Assembly: GCA_002381225.1 (NCBI GenBank)
Contig: DFSS01000018.1
Span: 49,871 to 79,104 of the forward strand
Origin: Flavobacteriales bacterium UBA3431
GTDB taxonomy: Bacteria > Bacteroidota > Bacteroidia > Flavobacteriales > Schleiferiaceae
Length of the DNA: 29,234 bases
Direction of reading: 5' to 3'
Shown here: positions 1-7,427 of the stretch, in pieces
Numbering within the stretch: position 1 is the stretch's first letter
Layout: every line of letters starts with the position of its first letter
Notes under the pieces: model-generated
Seen by the model: the letters and a program-made list of their open reading frames with translations, nothing else
What the model was told of the DNA's origin: nothing
Databases searched by the model: none
Made by a program: the position numbers and the translations under genes

Positions 1-81
1 AAGCTAGAGGGCTTGGATAAAAGCATGAACCGACCAGCGATCCATGAAGCTAGCAGGGCGCCGCGCACCCTTGCCCCTTAA
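1..81 (+). CDS. Possible 3' tail of a gene entering from the left edge
   Basis: Frame 1 of the plus strand is open from the first base to a TAA at 79-81, giving 26 codons; the other two plus frames close within the first 20 bases. The stop lies two bases before the end of rlmB on the other strand, the tight convergent packing seen elsewhere here (11941-11962). The peptide is rich in Arg, Ala and Pro and matches no domain I recognise. A 26-codon opening can easily arise by chance, so this is only a candidate; the stretch may equally be non-coding. Confidence 0.2.
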   Translation, partial: KLEGLDKSMNRPAIHEASRAPRTLAP

Positions 82-83
82 AC

Positions 84-812
84 CTATACCCCCCTCTGTC
101 GCAGCACCTCGTACAGGGCCATGCCGGCCGCTACGGACACGTTCAAGGAACCCAATTCGCCGACAGTGGGGATTTTGGCGTGCGTTCGGCAACCCTTCCA
201 CACGGCAGGGGAGATGCCATCTTCTTCAGAGCCTAGGACAAGGGCAAGTGGAAGTGTGAAGTCGGCTTCTGCCAGGAGGGAATCGCCCTTTTCGGTACAC
301 CCCACAATGGATAGGCCGCTGTTTTCTAAATCGGCGAGGGCATGCGAAAGGTTTTTGACGCGGCAGATGGGAAGTCGGAGTAGGGCGCCCGCAGAGGATT
401 TGACGGCGTCGGCGTTCATGGGAGCAGATTGCTGCTCAGGGATGACTAAGGCGTGGGCTCCGCAGCATTCGGCACTCCGGGCAATAGCCCCGACATTGCG
501 CACGTCCGTGACGCGGTCCAATACCACGATGAGAGGCGTTTCGCCGCGTTCGTAGCAGTCGCCGACGACGTGATCAAGTTCCGCAAAGCTGACGGCACTG
601 AGGAAGGCGATCACGCCTTGGTGGTTCTTTTTGGTGAGGCGCTGCAGTTTTTCAACCGGCACAAATTTCACATGGATCCCTCGCTCTTTGGCGGCCTCCA
701 AAATGGGATTGACCGATTCTTGGCGACCACGCGTGACAAAAATGCGGTCCACTTCTTGCCCTGATTCGAGCGCTTCCAGGACGGGGTGCACCCCGTAAAT
801 CATACCTTCCAT
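84..812 (-). CDS. rlmB: 23S rRNA (guanosine-2'-O-)-methyltransferase RlmB, SpoU/TrmH family
   Basis: The 242-residue product has the three SPOUT knot motifs of TrmH/SpoU 2'-O-methyltransferases: NVGAIARS (106-113), LGSEEDG (193-199) and SLNVSVAAG (222-230). The first 70 or so residues form the small N-terminal RNA substrate-binding domain, opening with IYGVHPVLEAL, typical of RlmB. In the family the enzyme uses SAM to methylate the ribose of a 23S rRNA guanosine (G2251 in E. coli). I chose the ATG at 812, one base after the rmuC stop; the frame extends to 857, but that adds an unconserved basic stretch inside rmuC. An in-frame ATG at 803 is also possible. Third gene of ung-rmuC-rlmB. RlmB is preferred over TrmH because of the N-terminal domain; the exact target is inferred. 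Confidence 0.93.
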   Translation of the reverse strand: MEGMIYGVHPVLEALESGQEVDRIFVTRGRQESVNPILEAAKERGIHVKFVPVEKLQRLTKKNHQGVIAFLSAVSFAELDHVVGDCYERGETPLIVVLDRVTDVRNVGAIARSAECCGAHALVIPEQQSAPMNADAVKSSAGALLRLPICRVKNLSHALADLENSGLSIVGCTEKGDSLLAEADFTLPLALVLGSEEDGISPAVWKGCRTHAKIPTVGELGSLNVSVAAGMALYEVLRQRGV

Positions 813-813
813 T

Positions 814-2079
814 TTATTGCGGGGTCTCTGTCGATTCTTCCTCAGCGGCCGATCCATCCAAGGCGCGGTCCACCAAATTGGGATGGACGGATTTACTGTT
901 TTTCAAGCCTAGCAAACGCAAGTTCTCGCTTCGTCGGACCAAGTTGCCTTTGCCTTCAACGAGCATCTTCATGCTATTCTCGTAGGTGCGTTTGGCGGTA
1001 TCCATTTGGGTGCCCACCTTGATCAATTCTTCCGAAAAGCCGACGAATTTGTCGTAGAGGTCGGATGCCTGGCGAATAATTTCTTGGACATTGGCGTTCT
1101 GGCGCTCTTGACGCCAAAGGGTCCCTACCGTGCGCAGCGTCGACCACAAACTGGTGGCGCTGACCAACGCGATGTTCTTGTCAAAGGCTTCTTGGTAGAG
1201 TCCGGGCTCGGCTTGCAAGGCCACGGAATAGGCCCCTTCAATCGGCACGAAGAGGATGACAAAGTCGAGGGAAACACCGTAGAGATTTTGGTAATTCTTA
1301 TCGCTGAGACCCCGAATATGCTGGCGAAGAGATTGCAAATGCTCTTTCAAGGCGATGGCCTGCTCCTCGGGCGTTTCGGCATTGACAAAGCGTTCGTAGG
1401 CAACCAAGGAAACTTTGGAGTCGACGATGATGTGCTTGTTTTCCGGAAGGTGGAGCACGACGTCTGGTTGGTAGCGTTTGCCGTCCTCCGCGGTGATGCT
1501 CTCTTGAACGGAATACTCTTGACCCTTGGTGAGGCCGGTACGCTCCAAAAGGCGCTCTAGAACCATTTCACCCCAGTTGCCCTGCATTTTTACGTCCCCC
1601 CGCAAGGCTTTTGTGAGCTGGTTGGCTTCGTTCTTGAGTTTTTCGTTTTGTTCGACCAGCTTAGTGACCTCCGTTTTCAATTCGATCCGCTCGCGCTGGC
1701 CTTTTTCGTGGGTTTCTTGGACGCGCTGGCCAAACATGTCCAGTTTCTCCCGAAACGGGGCCAAAATCACAGACAATTGAGCCGAATTGGCTTCTTTCAT
1801 TTGTTTCTGGAGCGCATCGGTCTGCGCCTGAAGCGCCTCGTGGGCCATGAGTTTGAATTCTTGGCTCATTTGCTCCTTTTGGCTCTCCATTTGGTTCAAT
1901 CGCTCCTGCAGGCGCGCCCCTTCCAATTCCGCTTCACGAAGGGCATCTTCCAGCTGCTTGATACGGGAAGTTAAGTCCGAAGTGTCCGGGCCAAGCCCTG
2001 CCTGCCTTTGGAGCCAAACCAGATAAACCGAGGCTCCTGCAGCCACCGCGATAAGAAGAATGAGGAGAACGTTGCTCAT
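814..2079 (-). CDS. rmuC: DNA recombination protein RmuC homologue
   Basis: A 421-residue protein. Residues 4-22 form one N-terminal membrane segment, followed by a long charged coiled coil to about 150, then the RmuC domain, whose nuclease-like core contains GNWGEMVLERLLE, PDVVLHLPENKHIIVDSKV and FVILFVPIEGA. In E. coli RmuC limits recombination at inverted repeats; its fold is related to restriction-endonuclease-like enzymes and the Asp and Lys of the IVDSKV region fit such an active site, but its biochemistry is poorly known. The frame opens at 2109, but the ATG at 2079 places the membrane segment right at the N-terminus and makes an ATGA overlap with the ung stop. A TAnnTTTG promoter-like element ends five bases before this ATG, so rmuC may also be transcribed on its own. 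Confidence 0.92.
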   Translation of the reverse strand: MSNVLLILLIAVAAGASVYLVWLQRQAGLGPDTSDLTSRIKQLEDALREAELEGARLQERLNQMESQKEQMSQEFKLMAHEALQAQTDALQKQMKEANSAQLSVILAPFREKLDMFGQRVQETHEKGQRERIELKTEVTKLVEQNEKLKNEANQLTKALRGDVKMQGNWGEMVLERLLERTGLTKGQEYSVQESITAEDGKRYQPDVVLHLPENKHIIVDSKVSLVAYERFVNAETPEEQAIALKEHLQSLRQHIRGLSDKNYQNLYGVSLDFVILFVPIEGAYSVALQAEPGLYQEAFDKNIALVSATSLWSTLRTVGTLWRQERQNANVQEIIRQASDLYDKFVGFSEELIKVGTQMDTAKRTYENSMKMLVEGKGNLVRRSENLRLLGLKNSKSVHPNLVDRALDGSAAEEESTETPQ

Positions 2080-2768
2080 AGTTTCAAAGGTACATCGTCC
2101 AGGCACCAATTGACGGGAGGAAGGCCCTGGGCTTGGAAGAATTCATTGGTTTGACCAAATGGCTTGGACCCCCAAAACCCCCGGTATGCACCGAGAGGAG
2201 AGGGGTGGGCGCTTTCGATGATGAGGTGCCCTTCTTTGCGGATGCTTTGGCCCGCCTTCTGGGCGTGCTTTCCCCAAAGCCAAAAGGCCTTGGGTCCGCC
2301 CGTGGTGCTTAGGTGGGATAGTAGGCCAGCGGTCAATTCCCCATAGCCCAATCGGCTGTGGCTACCCGGTTGGCCTTCCACGACAGTAAGTGCGGTATTC
2401 CAGAGTAGCACCCCTTGCCGCGCCCAAGGCCGCAAATCACCCGATTGGGGAAACGCATGGCCTGTATCCTGCACGTATTCGGTAAAAATGTTTCGCAAGG
2501 AGGGTGGAATGGCACATCCTGGGGGCACCGAAAAGGCGTAGCCGTGGGCTTGGCCGGCCCCGTGGTAGGGATCTTGACCGAGTACCACGACGCGCACATC
2601 TTCTGGCCGCATTGATTCCAAGGCCGCCCAAATTTCCGATTCTGGGGGGAATACGGTGGATGTGGTGTAGGCGGATTCTATTCGGCCCATCAGGGTCTGC
2701 CAACCGGAAGTACCCATGGCGCATTCGAAGGCAAATTTCCAAGCGGGGGGAAGCGGGGGGAGGAGCAT
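2076..2768 (-). CDS. ung: Uracil-DNA glycosylase, family 1
   Basis: A 230-residue family-1 UNG. It has the water-activating motif GQDPYH (64-69, catalytic Asp66), the LLWNTALTV segment (121-129) and the leucine-loop motif HPSPLGAYRGF (188-198) with catalytic His188. The enzyme removes uracil from DNA to start base excision repair. The ATG at 2768 is supported because the region after it (PPAWKFAFE) aligns with the family N-terminus; a Met at residue 18 is an alternative. Two features are odd. Codons 3-8 run through two C6 tracts (see the repeat at 2741-2760). The last seven residues (DDVPLKL) appear to extend past the usual family end and are encoded by the DNA that carries the rmuC promoter-like element. 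First gene of a minus-strand trio. Confidence 0.95.
   Translation of the reverse strand: MLLPPLPPAWKFAFECAMGTSGWQTLMGRIESAYTTSTVFPPESEIWAALESMRPEDVRVVVLGQDPYHGAGQAHGYAFSVPPGCAIPPSLRNIFTEYVQDTGHAFPQSGDLRPWARQGVLLWNTALTVVEGQPGSHSRLGYGELTAGLLSHLSTTGGPKAFWLWGKHAQKAGQSIRKEGHLIIESAHPSPLGAYRGFWGSKPFGQTNEFFQAQGLPPVNWCLDDVPLKL
2085..2092 (-). promoter_or_regulatory. TACCTTTG -7 element upstream of rmuC
   Basis: On the minus strand TACCTTTG matches the Bacteroidota -7 consensus TAnnTTTG perfectly and ends five bases before the rmuC ATG. It lies inside the last codons of ung. The nearest upstream TTG (minus strand, 2109-2107) is only 14 bases away, shorter than the spacing reported for Flavobacterium. 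If active, it would start transcription at or next to the ATG, giving a leaderless rmuC message. Confidence 0.45.
2741..2760. repeat. Two tandem copies of a 10-base unit with G6 tracts
   Basis: The unit AAGCGGGGGG occurs twice in direct tandem. On the minus strand it forms two C6 runs inside codons 3-8 of ung, encoding a Pro-rich start. Loss or gain of one unit, or of one base in a C6 run, would shift the frame straight after the start codon. The tract also lies just upstream of the divergent promoter for the small lipoprotein gene. Confidence 0.8.
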
Positions 2769-2781
2769 ACCACGAAAGTCG

Positions 2782-2789
2782 TACTTTTG
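2782..2789 (+). promoter_or_regulatory. TACTTTTG -7 element for the small-lipoprotein/ytxJ/lipA unit
   Basis: TACTTTTG matches TAnnTTTG exactly and ends 15 bases before the ATG at 2805, in the only non-coding DNA between divergent ung and the plus-strand operon. No clear -33 TTTG/TTG is present at the usual spacing. It predicts a leader of roughly 10 bases. Confidence 0.45.
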
Positions 2790-2804
2790 AACAAATTCCT
2801 TGGA

Positions 2805-2933
2805 ATGAAACGAGTACTTGCTTTTGCCCTAGTGATCCTTTTTGTTGTCGGTATAGCCGCATGTGGCTCCGCAGAAAAATGCCCTGCATTTATCGGTGCT
2901 GCATCGACGACCTCCACCACACACACGGCATAA
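2805..2933 (+). CDS. Small 42-residue lipoprotein upstream of ytxJ
   Basis: This short frame starts with ATG at 2805 and ends with TAA at 2931-2933, directly abutting the ATG of ytxJ. The product has a basic start (MKR), a hydrophobic stretch from residue 4 to 18 and a lipobox GIAAC with Cys20, so it should be lipidated by SPase II. Only 22 residues would remain, with a second Cys (EKCPAF) and a Ser/Thr-rich tail. The start codon, the signal peptide, the upstream TAnnTTTG element and the zero-base spacing to ytxJ all argue that it is real despite its length. Its function is unknown. I recall other small Bacteroidota lipoproteins with a Cys-Pro pair soon after the lipidated Cys, but cannot name a family. 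Confidence 0.7.
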   Translation: MKRVLAFALVILFVVGIAACGSAEKCPAFIGAASTTSTTHTA

Positions 2934-3290
2934 ATGAATTGGACCGTTCTCGAAGGAACGGCGGATTTGCATGCTTTAGAGGCGGCCTCGGGTGACCGGG
3001 GCTTCTTGGTTTTCAAGCATAGCACACGTTGTCCTGTAAGTAGCCAAGCGGCCCTTTCCCTTCAACGATGGGAGGCCCCTGCGGGTACGCCGCCGATGTA
3101 CCTCGTACATGTCGTTGAAGACCGCACGCTTTCCATGTCCATGGCGGATCGTTGGGAAGTGCGCCACGAAAGCCCTCAACTGCTTTGGTGGTTGAACGGA
3201 AAAATTCAGCACCACACTAGCCATTTTGAGGTCCGCGGCACAACGATTTCTGCTTGGATGGACCAAACAAATGCCCCAAATTTGGGTTAA
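2934..3290 (+). CDS. ytxJ: YtxJ-like bacillithiol-system redox protein
   Basis: A 118-residue thioredoxin-fold protein with a single conserved Cys in STRCPVSSQA (Cys33), preceded by the strand GFLVFKHS. This matches the YtxJ family (monothiol, glutaredoxin-like), linked to bacillithiol in Firmicutes and Bacteroidota. Later landmarks typical of the fold are a strand YLVHVVE (84-90 region of the domain core), RHESPQLLWW with the cis-Pro position, and a C-terminal His/Trp-containing segment. The likely role is reducing bacillithiol mixed disulfides in the cytoplasm; that is inferred from the family. No bacillithiol synthesis gene is in the window. It abuts the small lipoprotein gene upstream, and lipA follows after ten bases, so the three genes are probably co-transcribed. 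Confidence 0.85.
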   Translation: MNWTVLEGTADLHALEAASGDRGFLVFKHSTRCPVSSQAALSLQRWEAPAGTPPMYLVHVVEDRTLSMSMADRWEVRHESPQLLWWLNGKIQHHTSHFEVRGTTISAWMDQTNAPNLG

Positions 3291-3300
3291 CTAACACACC

Positions 3301-4167
3301 ATGTCAGACGTCACCCCTGCAGTCCCTACACGCAAGCCAAAATGGCTCCGCGTGAAGTTGCCCACCGGAGAGAACTACAAACACGTTCGGTCGCTGGTCG
3401 ATCAATACAAGCTGCATACCATTTGTGAGTCAGGCCACTGCCCGAATATGGGCGAATGTTGGGGAGAGGGGACCGCGACCTTTATGATTCTCGGCAACAT
3501 TTGCACCCGCTCATGCGGTTTCTGCAACGTAGCCACGGGGCGCCCGCTTCCCGTTGATTGGGATGAACCCGATCGCGTGGGCCGTTCCATCAAGCTTATG
3601 AAAGTGAAGCACGCCGTGCTGACTTCTGTTGACCGCGACGACTTGCCGGATGGAGGCTCGATCCTTTGGGCGGAAACCATCAAAGCGGTTCGCCGCATCA
3701 GTCCCGGCACGACCATGGAAACCCTGATTCCTGACTTTCGCGGGAACGAGCGCCAATTGGACCGCATCCTGGAAGCGGCCCCAGAGGTGATCTCCCACAA
3801 CATGGAAACGGTTCGTCGATTAACTCGGCAAGTGCGCATTCAAGCCCAATACGACCGCAGTTTAGCGGTGCTCAAATACCTGAAAGACCACGGCGCGCAC
3901 CGCACAAAAACCGGGATTATGCTGGGCTTGGGAGAGACTGTGGAGGAAGTGCGGACGGCCTTGTACGAGCTTCGGGAAGCCCGGGTGGATGTGGTGACAT
4001 TAGGTCAATACCTCCAACCCACGCCGAAGCATCTACCGGTCCAAGCTTTCATCGAACCCGAGATTTTCGACGCCCTTGGCGAAGAAGCCAAAGCCCTCGG
4101 ATTCATCCATGTGGAGTCCGGACCCCTAGTTCGTTCTTCCTATCATGCCGAAAAACACATTCTGTAA
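3301..4167 (+). CDS. lipA: Lipoyl synthase
   Basis: A 288-residue radical-SAM enzyme. The N-terminal auxiliary cluster motif CX4CX5C is at Cys42, Cys47 and Cys53 (CESGHCPNMGEC), and the radical-SAM cluster motif CX3CX2C is at Cys68, Cys72 and Cys75 (CTRSCGFC). The C-terminal RSSYHAEK supplies the conserved Ser ligand of the auxiliary cluster. It inserts two sulfur atoms into octanoyl groups on E2 and H proteins, sacrificing the auxiliary cluster. Length and motifs are complete. It lies ten bases after ytxJ, so a thiol redox protein and an iron-sulfur sulfur-donating enzyme probably share a transcript. lipB is not in the window. Confidence 0.97.
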   Translation: MSDVTPAVPTRKPKWLRVKLPTGENYKHVRSLVDQYKLHTICESGHCPNMGECWGEGTATFMILGNICTRSCGFCNVATGRPLPVDWDEPDRVGRSIKLMKVKHAVLTSVDRDDLPDGGSILWAETIKAVRRISPGTTMETLIPDFRGNERQLDRILEAAPEVISHNMETVRRLTRQVRIQAQYDRSLAVLKYLKDHGAHRTKTGIMLGLGETVEEVRTALYELREARVDVVTLGQYLQPTPKHLPVQAFIEPEIFDALGEEAKALGFIHVESGPLVRSSYHAEKHIL

Positions 4168-4211
4168 GCCATTTGCGCCTTATTTTTAACGAATTGAAAA
4201 CCATCCGAACG

Positions 4212-7200
4212 ATGCAAACACGTACGAAAATCTATATCCTCAGTTCTCTTGGCGCCGCAGCAGTGGCTGCTATGGCCTTCTTACCTGCAGCGCCTACGGC
4301 CTCAAAGTACCAACCTCGTCCTGTGGAAGGAACGATGGCTATTGCCGGCACGCAGGAATACCTGCACATGCTCCGTGCCAACGGTGTGACCGGTGAAATT
4401 GACCCGGCCGGCGTCGCGCAGGCATGGCAATCGTTGCAAAACATGCCCTCGGCCAAAACCACCACTTTGGCATGGGACAGCAAGGGTCCGGACAACTATG
4501 GGGGACGTACGCGTGCCCTACTCGTGGACAAAAACAACTCGGCGCACGTGTTTGCGGGTTCTGTCGGCGGAGGTTTGTTCAAATCCACCAATGGCGGAGC
4601 CACATGGAATGTGGTGAGTGATCCAGGAGCCAACCAATCCGTGGCGTCCATCACACAAGCCGCCAATGGCGATATCTACTTCGGTACAGGGGAGATCTTC
4701 CTCGGATACGGTGGTACGGGCCAGAACACCACTCCGAACTTTGCGGGTGGCGGAATCTACAAATCCACGGATGGAGGCAACACCTTTACCCACCTGGCCT
4801 CTACCATGCCAGCCAGTGTCTCGGGCTCCGGTGATTGGGCGGCCGTAGCAGACATTGCGGCGCACCCTACGGATGCGAGTACCATTTATGCGGCAACCAA
4901 CACGGGCTTCAAAAAGTCAACCGATGGTGGCGCCACTTGGACCACGGTCTTGACCGGCGGCATTACGGATTTTGCTATCTCCAACTCGGGCAAAATTTTC
5001 CTGAACCGCTCTGGCCAAACGATGTACTCCACGGACGGAAATACCTTCAACGAAATTTCTTCGCCCGTGGTGACGGCCACGAGCTTGCCTCGCCGCACAG
5101 GCAGCCGCATGCGCTACGCGATCAGCCCACAGGATGAGAATTACGTTTATGTGATCCAAACGAACGGCAGCAAATTGGCGGCCGTATACCGTTCAACGGA
5201 CGGCGGAACGACATGGAGCAAGATTGGCCAACGTGGCAACAATTTTGACCCCTTGTGCAATGGATCGGGAACGGGCCAGTACTGCCAGGGTATCTATGAC
5301 TTGCTATTCGCGATTTCTCCCACCGACAAGAACCATATTTGGTTAGGCGGCATCACCGTGTGGCAGTGGCAAGAAACCCAAGGTTGGAGCCAAGTCAGCA
5401 CCCTGAACAACTTTGGTGGGGGCAATCCATACTACCTGCATGCGGACAGCCATGAAATGATTTTTGACCCTAACAACGGCAACATCGCTTACGCGGCGAA
5501 CGATGGCGGTGTCTTTAAATCCACGGATGGAGGCCAGACCTGGACCGAGCGGAATTTGGGCTACACGACGTTCCAATACTTTGGTTTTGGTGTAGGCAAG
5601 GACCGCAAGCTCATCGGCGGATGCCAGGACAATGGTACATCCTACTTGGATGGTACGTTGGTGTCTCCCAATGGCGCGAAGGATGTGTTTGGTGGGGACG
5701 GTGGTCACTCGGACATTTCGTGGTTGCGCCCCAAAGTCATGTTTGCGGAGACCCAGAGTGGGAACTTCTACCGTTCAGATAACGAGGGGGCTTCGTGGAG
5801 CTCTTTTGCCTCACCTGTGATGAACTTGGCCAGTCAGCGCGGCTTCCCCTTGTCCAACTGGATGATGCCTTTTGAGTTGTGGGAAACGGCGAACGATGCC
5901 AATTCAGAAGATACGGTCACCTTCGAACTTTTGCCAGCCCTCCGTTCCATGGGGTATGGAGATGGCATCAAAAAGATTTTCAAAGGCAAAATGCGCCATG
6001 GCCAAGATGCGGCCGAATACCTGGCAGGCACGTTCCAAGTGACGGCTGGTCCGGTAACCCTGACGGCGGATGCCCAAGGGAATATTTCAGGTACGGGCGG
6101 TTCCGGAACCTTTGTGGCGGATTCGGGATATTTCGAAGTCACCTTCACGTCTGCACCTTTGGCGGAGGTCATCATGACTTGTGATGTATTCTTGCCTGCG
6201 GGATCAGATTTGAGCTTGGCATCTGCCATTGGTGGTTTGCCCATTGATGTGACTACCGCGGCGGTGATGAACGTCGGGGATACCTATAAGGCCCAAGACC
6301 CCGTTCAATCGATGTTCTTTGCTGGCTTGAGCTCTTGGAGCGACGCGGCCTTCCCCACGATTGGGGGCATTTGGATGACCCGTGAAGTGCATCAGTTTGG
6401 CAGCACAGAATGGTGGCAAATCGCCCACTTGGGCTACGGTACCACACCGCAATACATGAAGATTTCCAACGACGGCAATCACTTGTTTGTGGGAACCACC
6501 AATGGACGTCTCTACCGCATTTCAAATCTGCAGCAGGCCCGTTCCAAGAGCGAGGCGAGCATTGATTCGGTGAGCTCCTATGTCTTGACAGTGAACCAAA
6601 TTGGCACTTTCCCCAACCGCGTGGTGACGGGCATTGATGTAGATCCCAACGATGCCAACCGCGTGGCGGTTTCTCTGGGGAACTACGGAAATACCAACTT
6701 CGTCTATGTTTCAACCAACGCATTGTCGGCTTCTCCGACGTTCTCTCCCAAGCAAGGCAACATGCCCAATGTTCCGGCCTACGCCGTGTCCTTTGACAAG
6801 GGCAATGCTTCCCGCTTGGTGGTAGGAACTGAATGGGGCATTTTCGTCACGGACAACGTAACGAGCGGCGCCCCCACGTATACGGAGGAAAACGATGGCA
6901 TGGCTCGAATTCCTGTCTTCGAAATCGAGCAATACCGCACCAACGAGAACTACGACCCCAATGCTCCGGGCAGCAGTGCCACGGAAGGGGATTTCTTCAT
7001 TGCCACGCATGGTCGTGGGTTGTTCCACTCGGTGAGCACCTCTACCAGCCGTCCTGTCAGCATCGACGAGCGTCCCCGTGCGAATGAGGGCTTGGCCTTG
7101 GGAATATATCCCAATCCGGCGAGCGAACGTGTCCAAGTGCCTGTAGAGGCCCAAGGCGAAGTGCGCATTTCTATCCGCACGCTCGAAGGCCGTGTGGTGC

Positions 7201-7337
7201 GCCGTGTAGATATGAAGCGCGTACCAACGGGCATGGAAAGCTACACGATGGACCTCACCGGCTTGGCTAAGGGCAGCTACGTGGTGACACGCACGCAGAA
7301 TGGCTCCGCAGCGAGCGAAATCATGATCGTGCGCTAA
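4212..7337 (+). CDS. T9SS-exported Asp-box (BNR/sortilin-like) repeat protein
   Basis: A 1041-residue secreted protein. Residues 1-28 form a signal peptide (hydrophobic core LSSLGAAAVAAMAFL). At least seven Asp-box motifs of the S-T-D/N-G-G-x-T-W type start near residues 125, 185, 236, 273, 328, 437 and 522, as in BNR/sortilin-like beta-propeller blades. Residues about 545-720 lack Asp boxes and look like a separate domain or insertion. Propeller-like sequence resumes to about 940, with LFVGTTNGRLYRI and FFIATHGRGLFHS. From about 955 the C-terminus is a type A T9SS sorting domain (YPNPASERVQV near 966, GLAKGSYVV near the end). It is expected to cross the outer membrane by the PorSS and be anchored or released. 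The frame opens with TTG at 4173, but the ATG at 4212 puts the signal peptide at the start. No catalytic residues identify an activity. Confidence 0.93.
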   Translation: MQTRTKIYILSSLGAAAVAAMAFLPAAPTASKYQPRPVEGTMAIAGTQEYLHMLRANGVTGEIDPAGVAQAWQSLQNMPSAKTTTLAWDSKGPDNYGGRTRALLVDKNNSAHVFAGSVGGGLFKSTNGGATWNVVSDPGANQSVASITQAANGDIYFGTGEIFLGYGGTGQNTTPNFAGGGIYKSTDGGNTFTHLASTMPASVSGSGDWAAVADIAAHPTDASTIYAATNTGFKKSTDGGATWTTVLTGGITDFAISNSGKIFLNRSGQTMYSTDGNTFNEISSPVVTATSLPRRTGSRMRYAISPQDENYVYVIQTNGSKLAAVYRSTDGGTTWSKIGQRGNNFDPLCNGSGTGQYCQGIYDLLFAISPTDKNHIWLGGITVWQWQETQGWSQVSTLNNFGGGNPYYLHADSHEMIFDPNNGNIAYAANDGGVFKSTDGGQTWTERNLGYTTFQYFGFGVGKDRKLIGGCQDNGTSYLDGTLVSPNGAKDVFGGDGGHSDISWLRPKVMFAETQSGNFYRSDNEGASWSSFASPVMNLASQRGFPLSNWMMPFELWETANDANSEDTVTFELLPALRSMGYGDGIKKIFKGKMRHGQDAAEYLAGTFQVTAGPVTLTADAQGNISGTGGSGTFVADSGYFEVTFTSAPLAEVIMTCDVFLPAGSDLSLASAIGGLPIDVTTAAVMNVGDTYKAQDPVQSMFFAGLSSWSDAAFPTIGGIWMTREVHQFGSTEWWQIAHLGYGTTPQYMKISNDGNHLFVGTTNGRLYRISNLQQARSKSEASIDSVSSYVLTVNQIGTFPNRVVTGIDVDPNDANRVAVSLGNYGNTNFVYVSTNALSASPTFSPKQGNMPNVPAYAVSFDKGNASRLVVGTEWGIFVTDNVTSGAPTYTEENDGMARIPVFEIEQYRTNENYDPNAPGSSATEGDFFIATHGRGLFHSVSTSTSRPVSIDERPRANEGLALGIYPNPASERVQVPVEAQGEVRISIRTLEGRVVRRVDMKRVPTGMESYTMDLTGLAKGSYVVTRTQNGSAASEIMIVR

Positions 7338-7355
7338 GCATCCTCAGTGCCCATG

Positions 7356-7388
7356 AAAAAGCCCTGGCCATTGGCGAGGGCTTTTTTT
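7356..7388. terminator. Two-way intrinsic terminator between convergent genes
   Basis: AAAAAGCCCT (7356-7365) pairs perfectly with AGGGCTTTTT (7377-7386) around an 11-base loop, and the T run continues to 7388. A5 on the left and T7 on the right make it usable from both strands, so it can end both the T9SS gene (stop 7337) and the minus-strand lipoprotein gene (stop 7428). The remaining sequence in this 90-base gap shows no gene. Confidence 0.85.
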
Positions 7389-7427
7389 ATTTCCTTTAAA
7401 AGGATAGTTGAAAGGGTGGTTCGCGTC

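Noticed and set aside
4..201. 65-codon minus-strand frame downstream of and overlapping rlmB
   Set aside because: It starts inside the rlmB knot domain in another frame and its product is an Arg-rich shadow of that gene.
1006..1560. Open frame of 184 codons on the plus strand inside rmuC
   Set aside because: The RmuC domain is intact on the other strand and the antisense product is not protein-like.
4584..5810. Asp-box repeats as tandem DNA repeats
   Set aside because: The motifs are spaced irregularly by 100-330 bases and are protein-level propeller repeats, not DNA tandem repeats.
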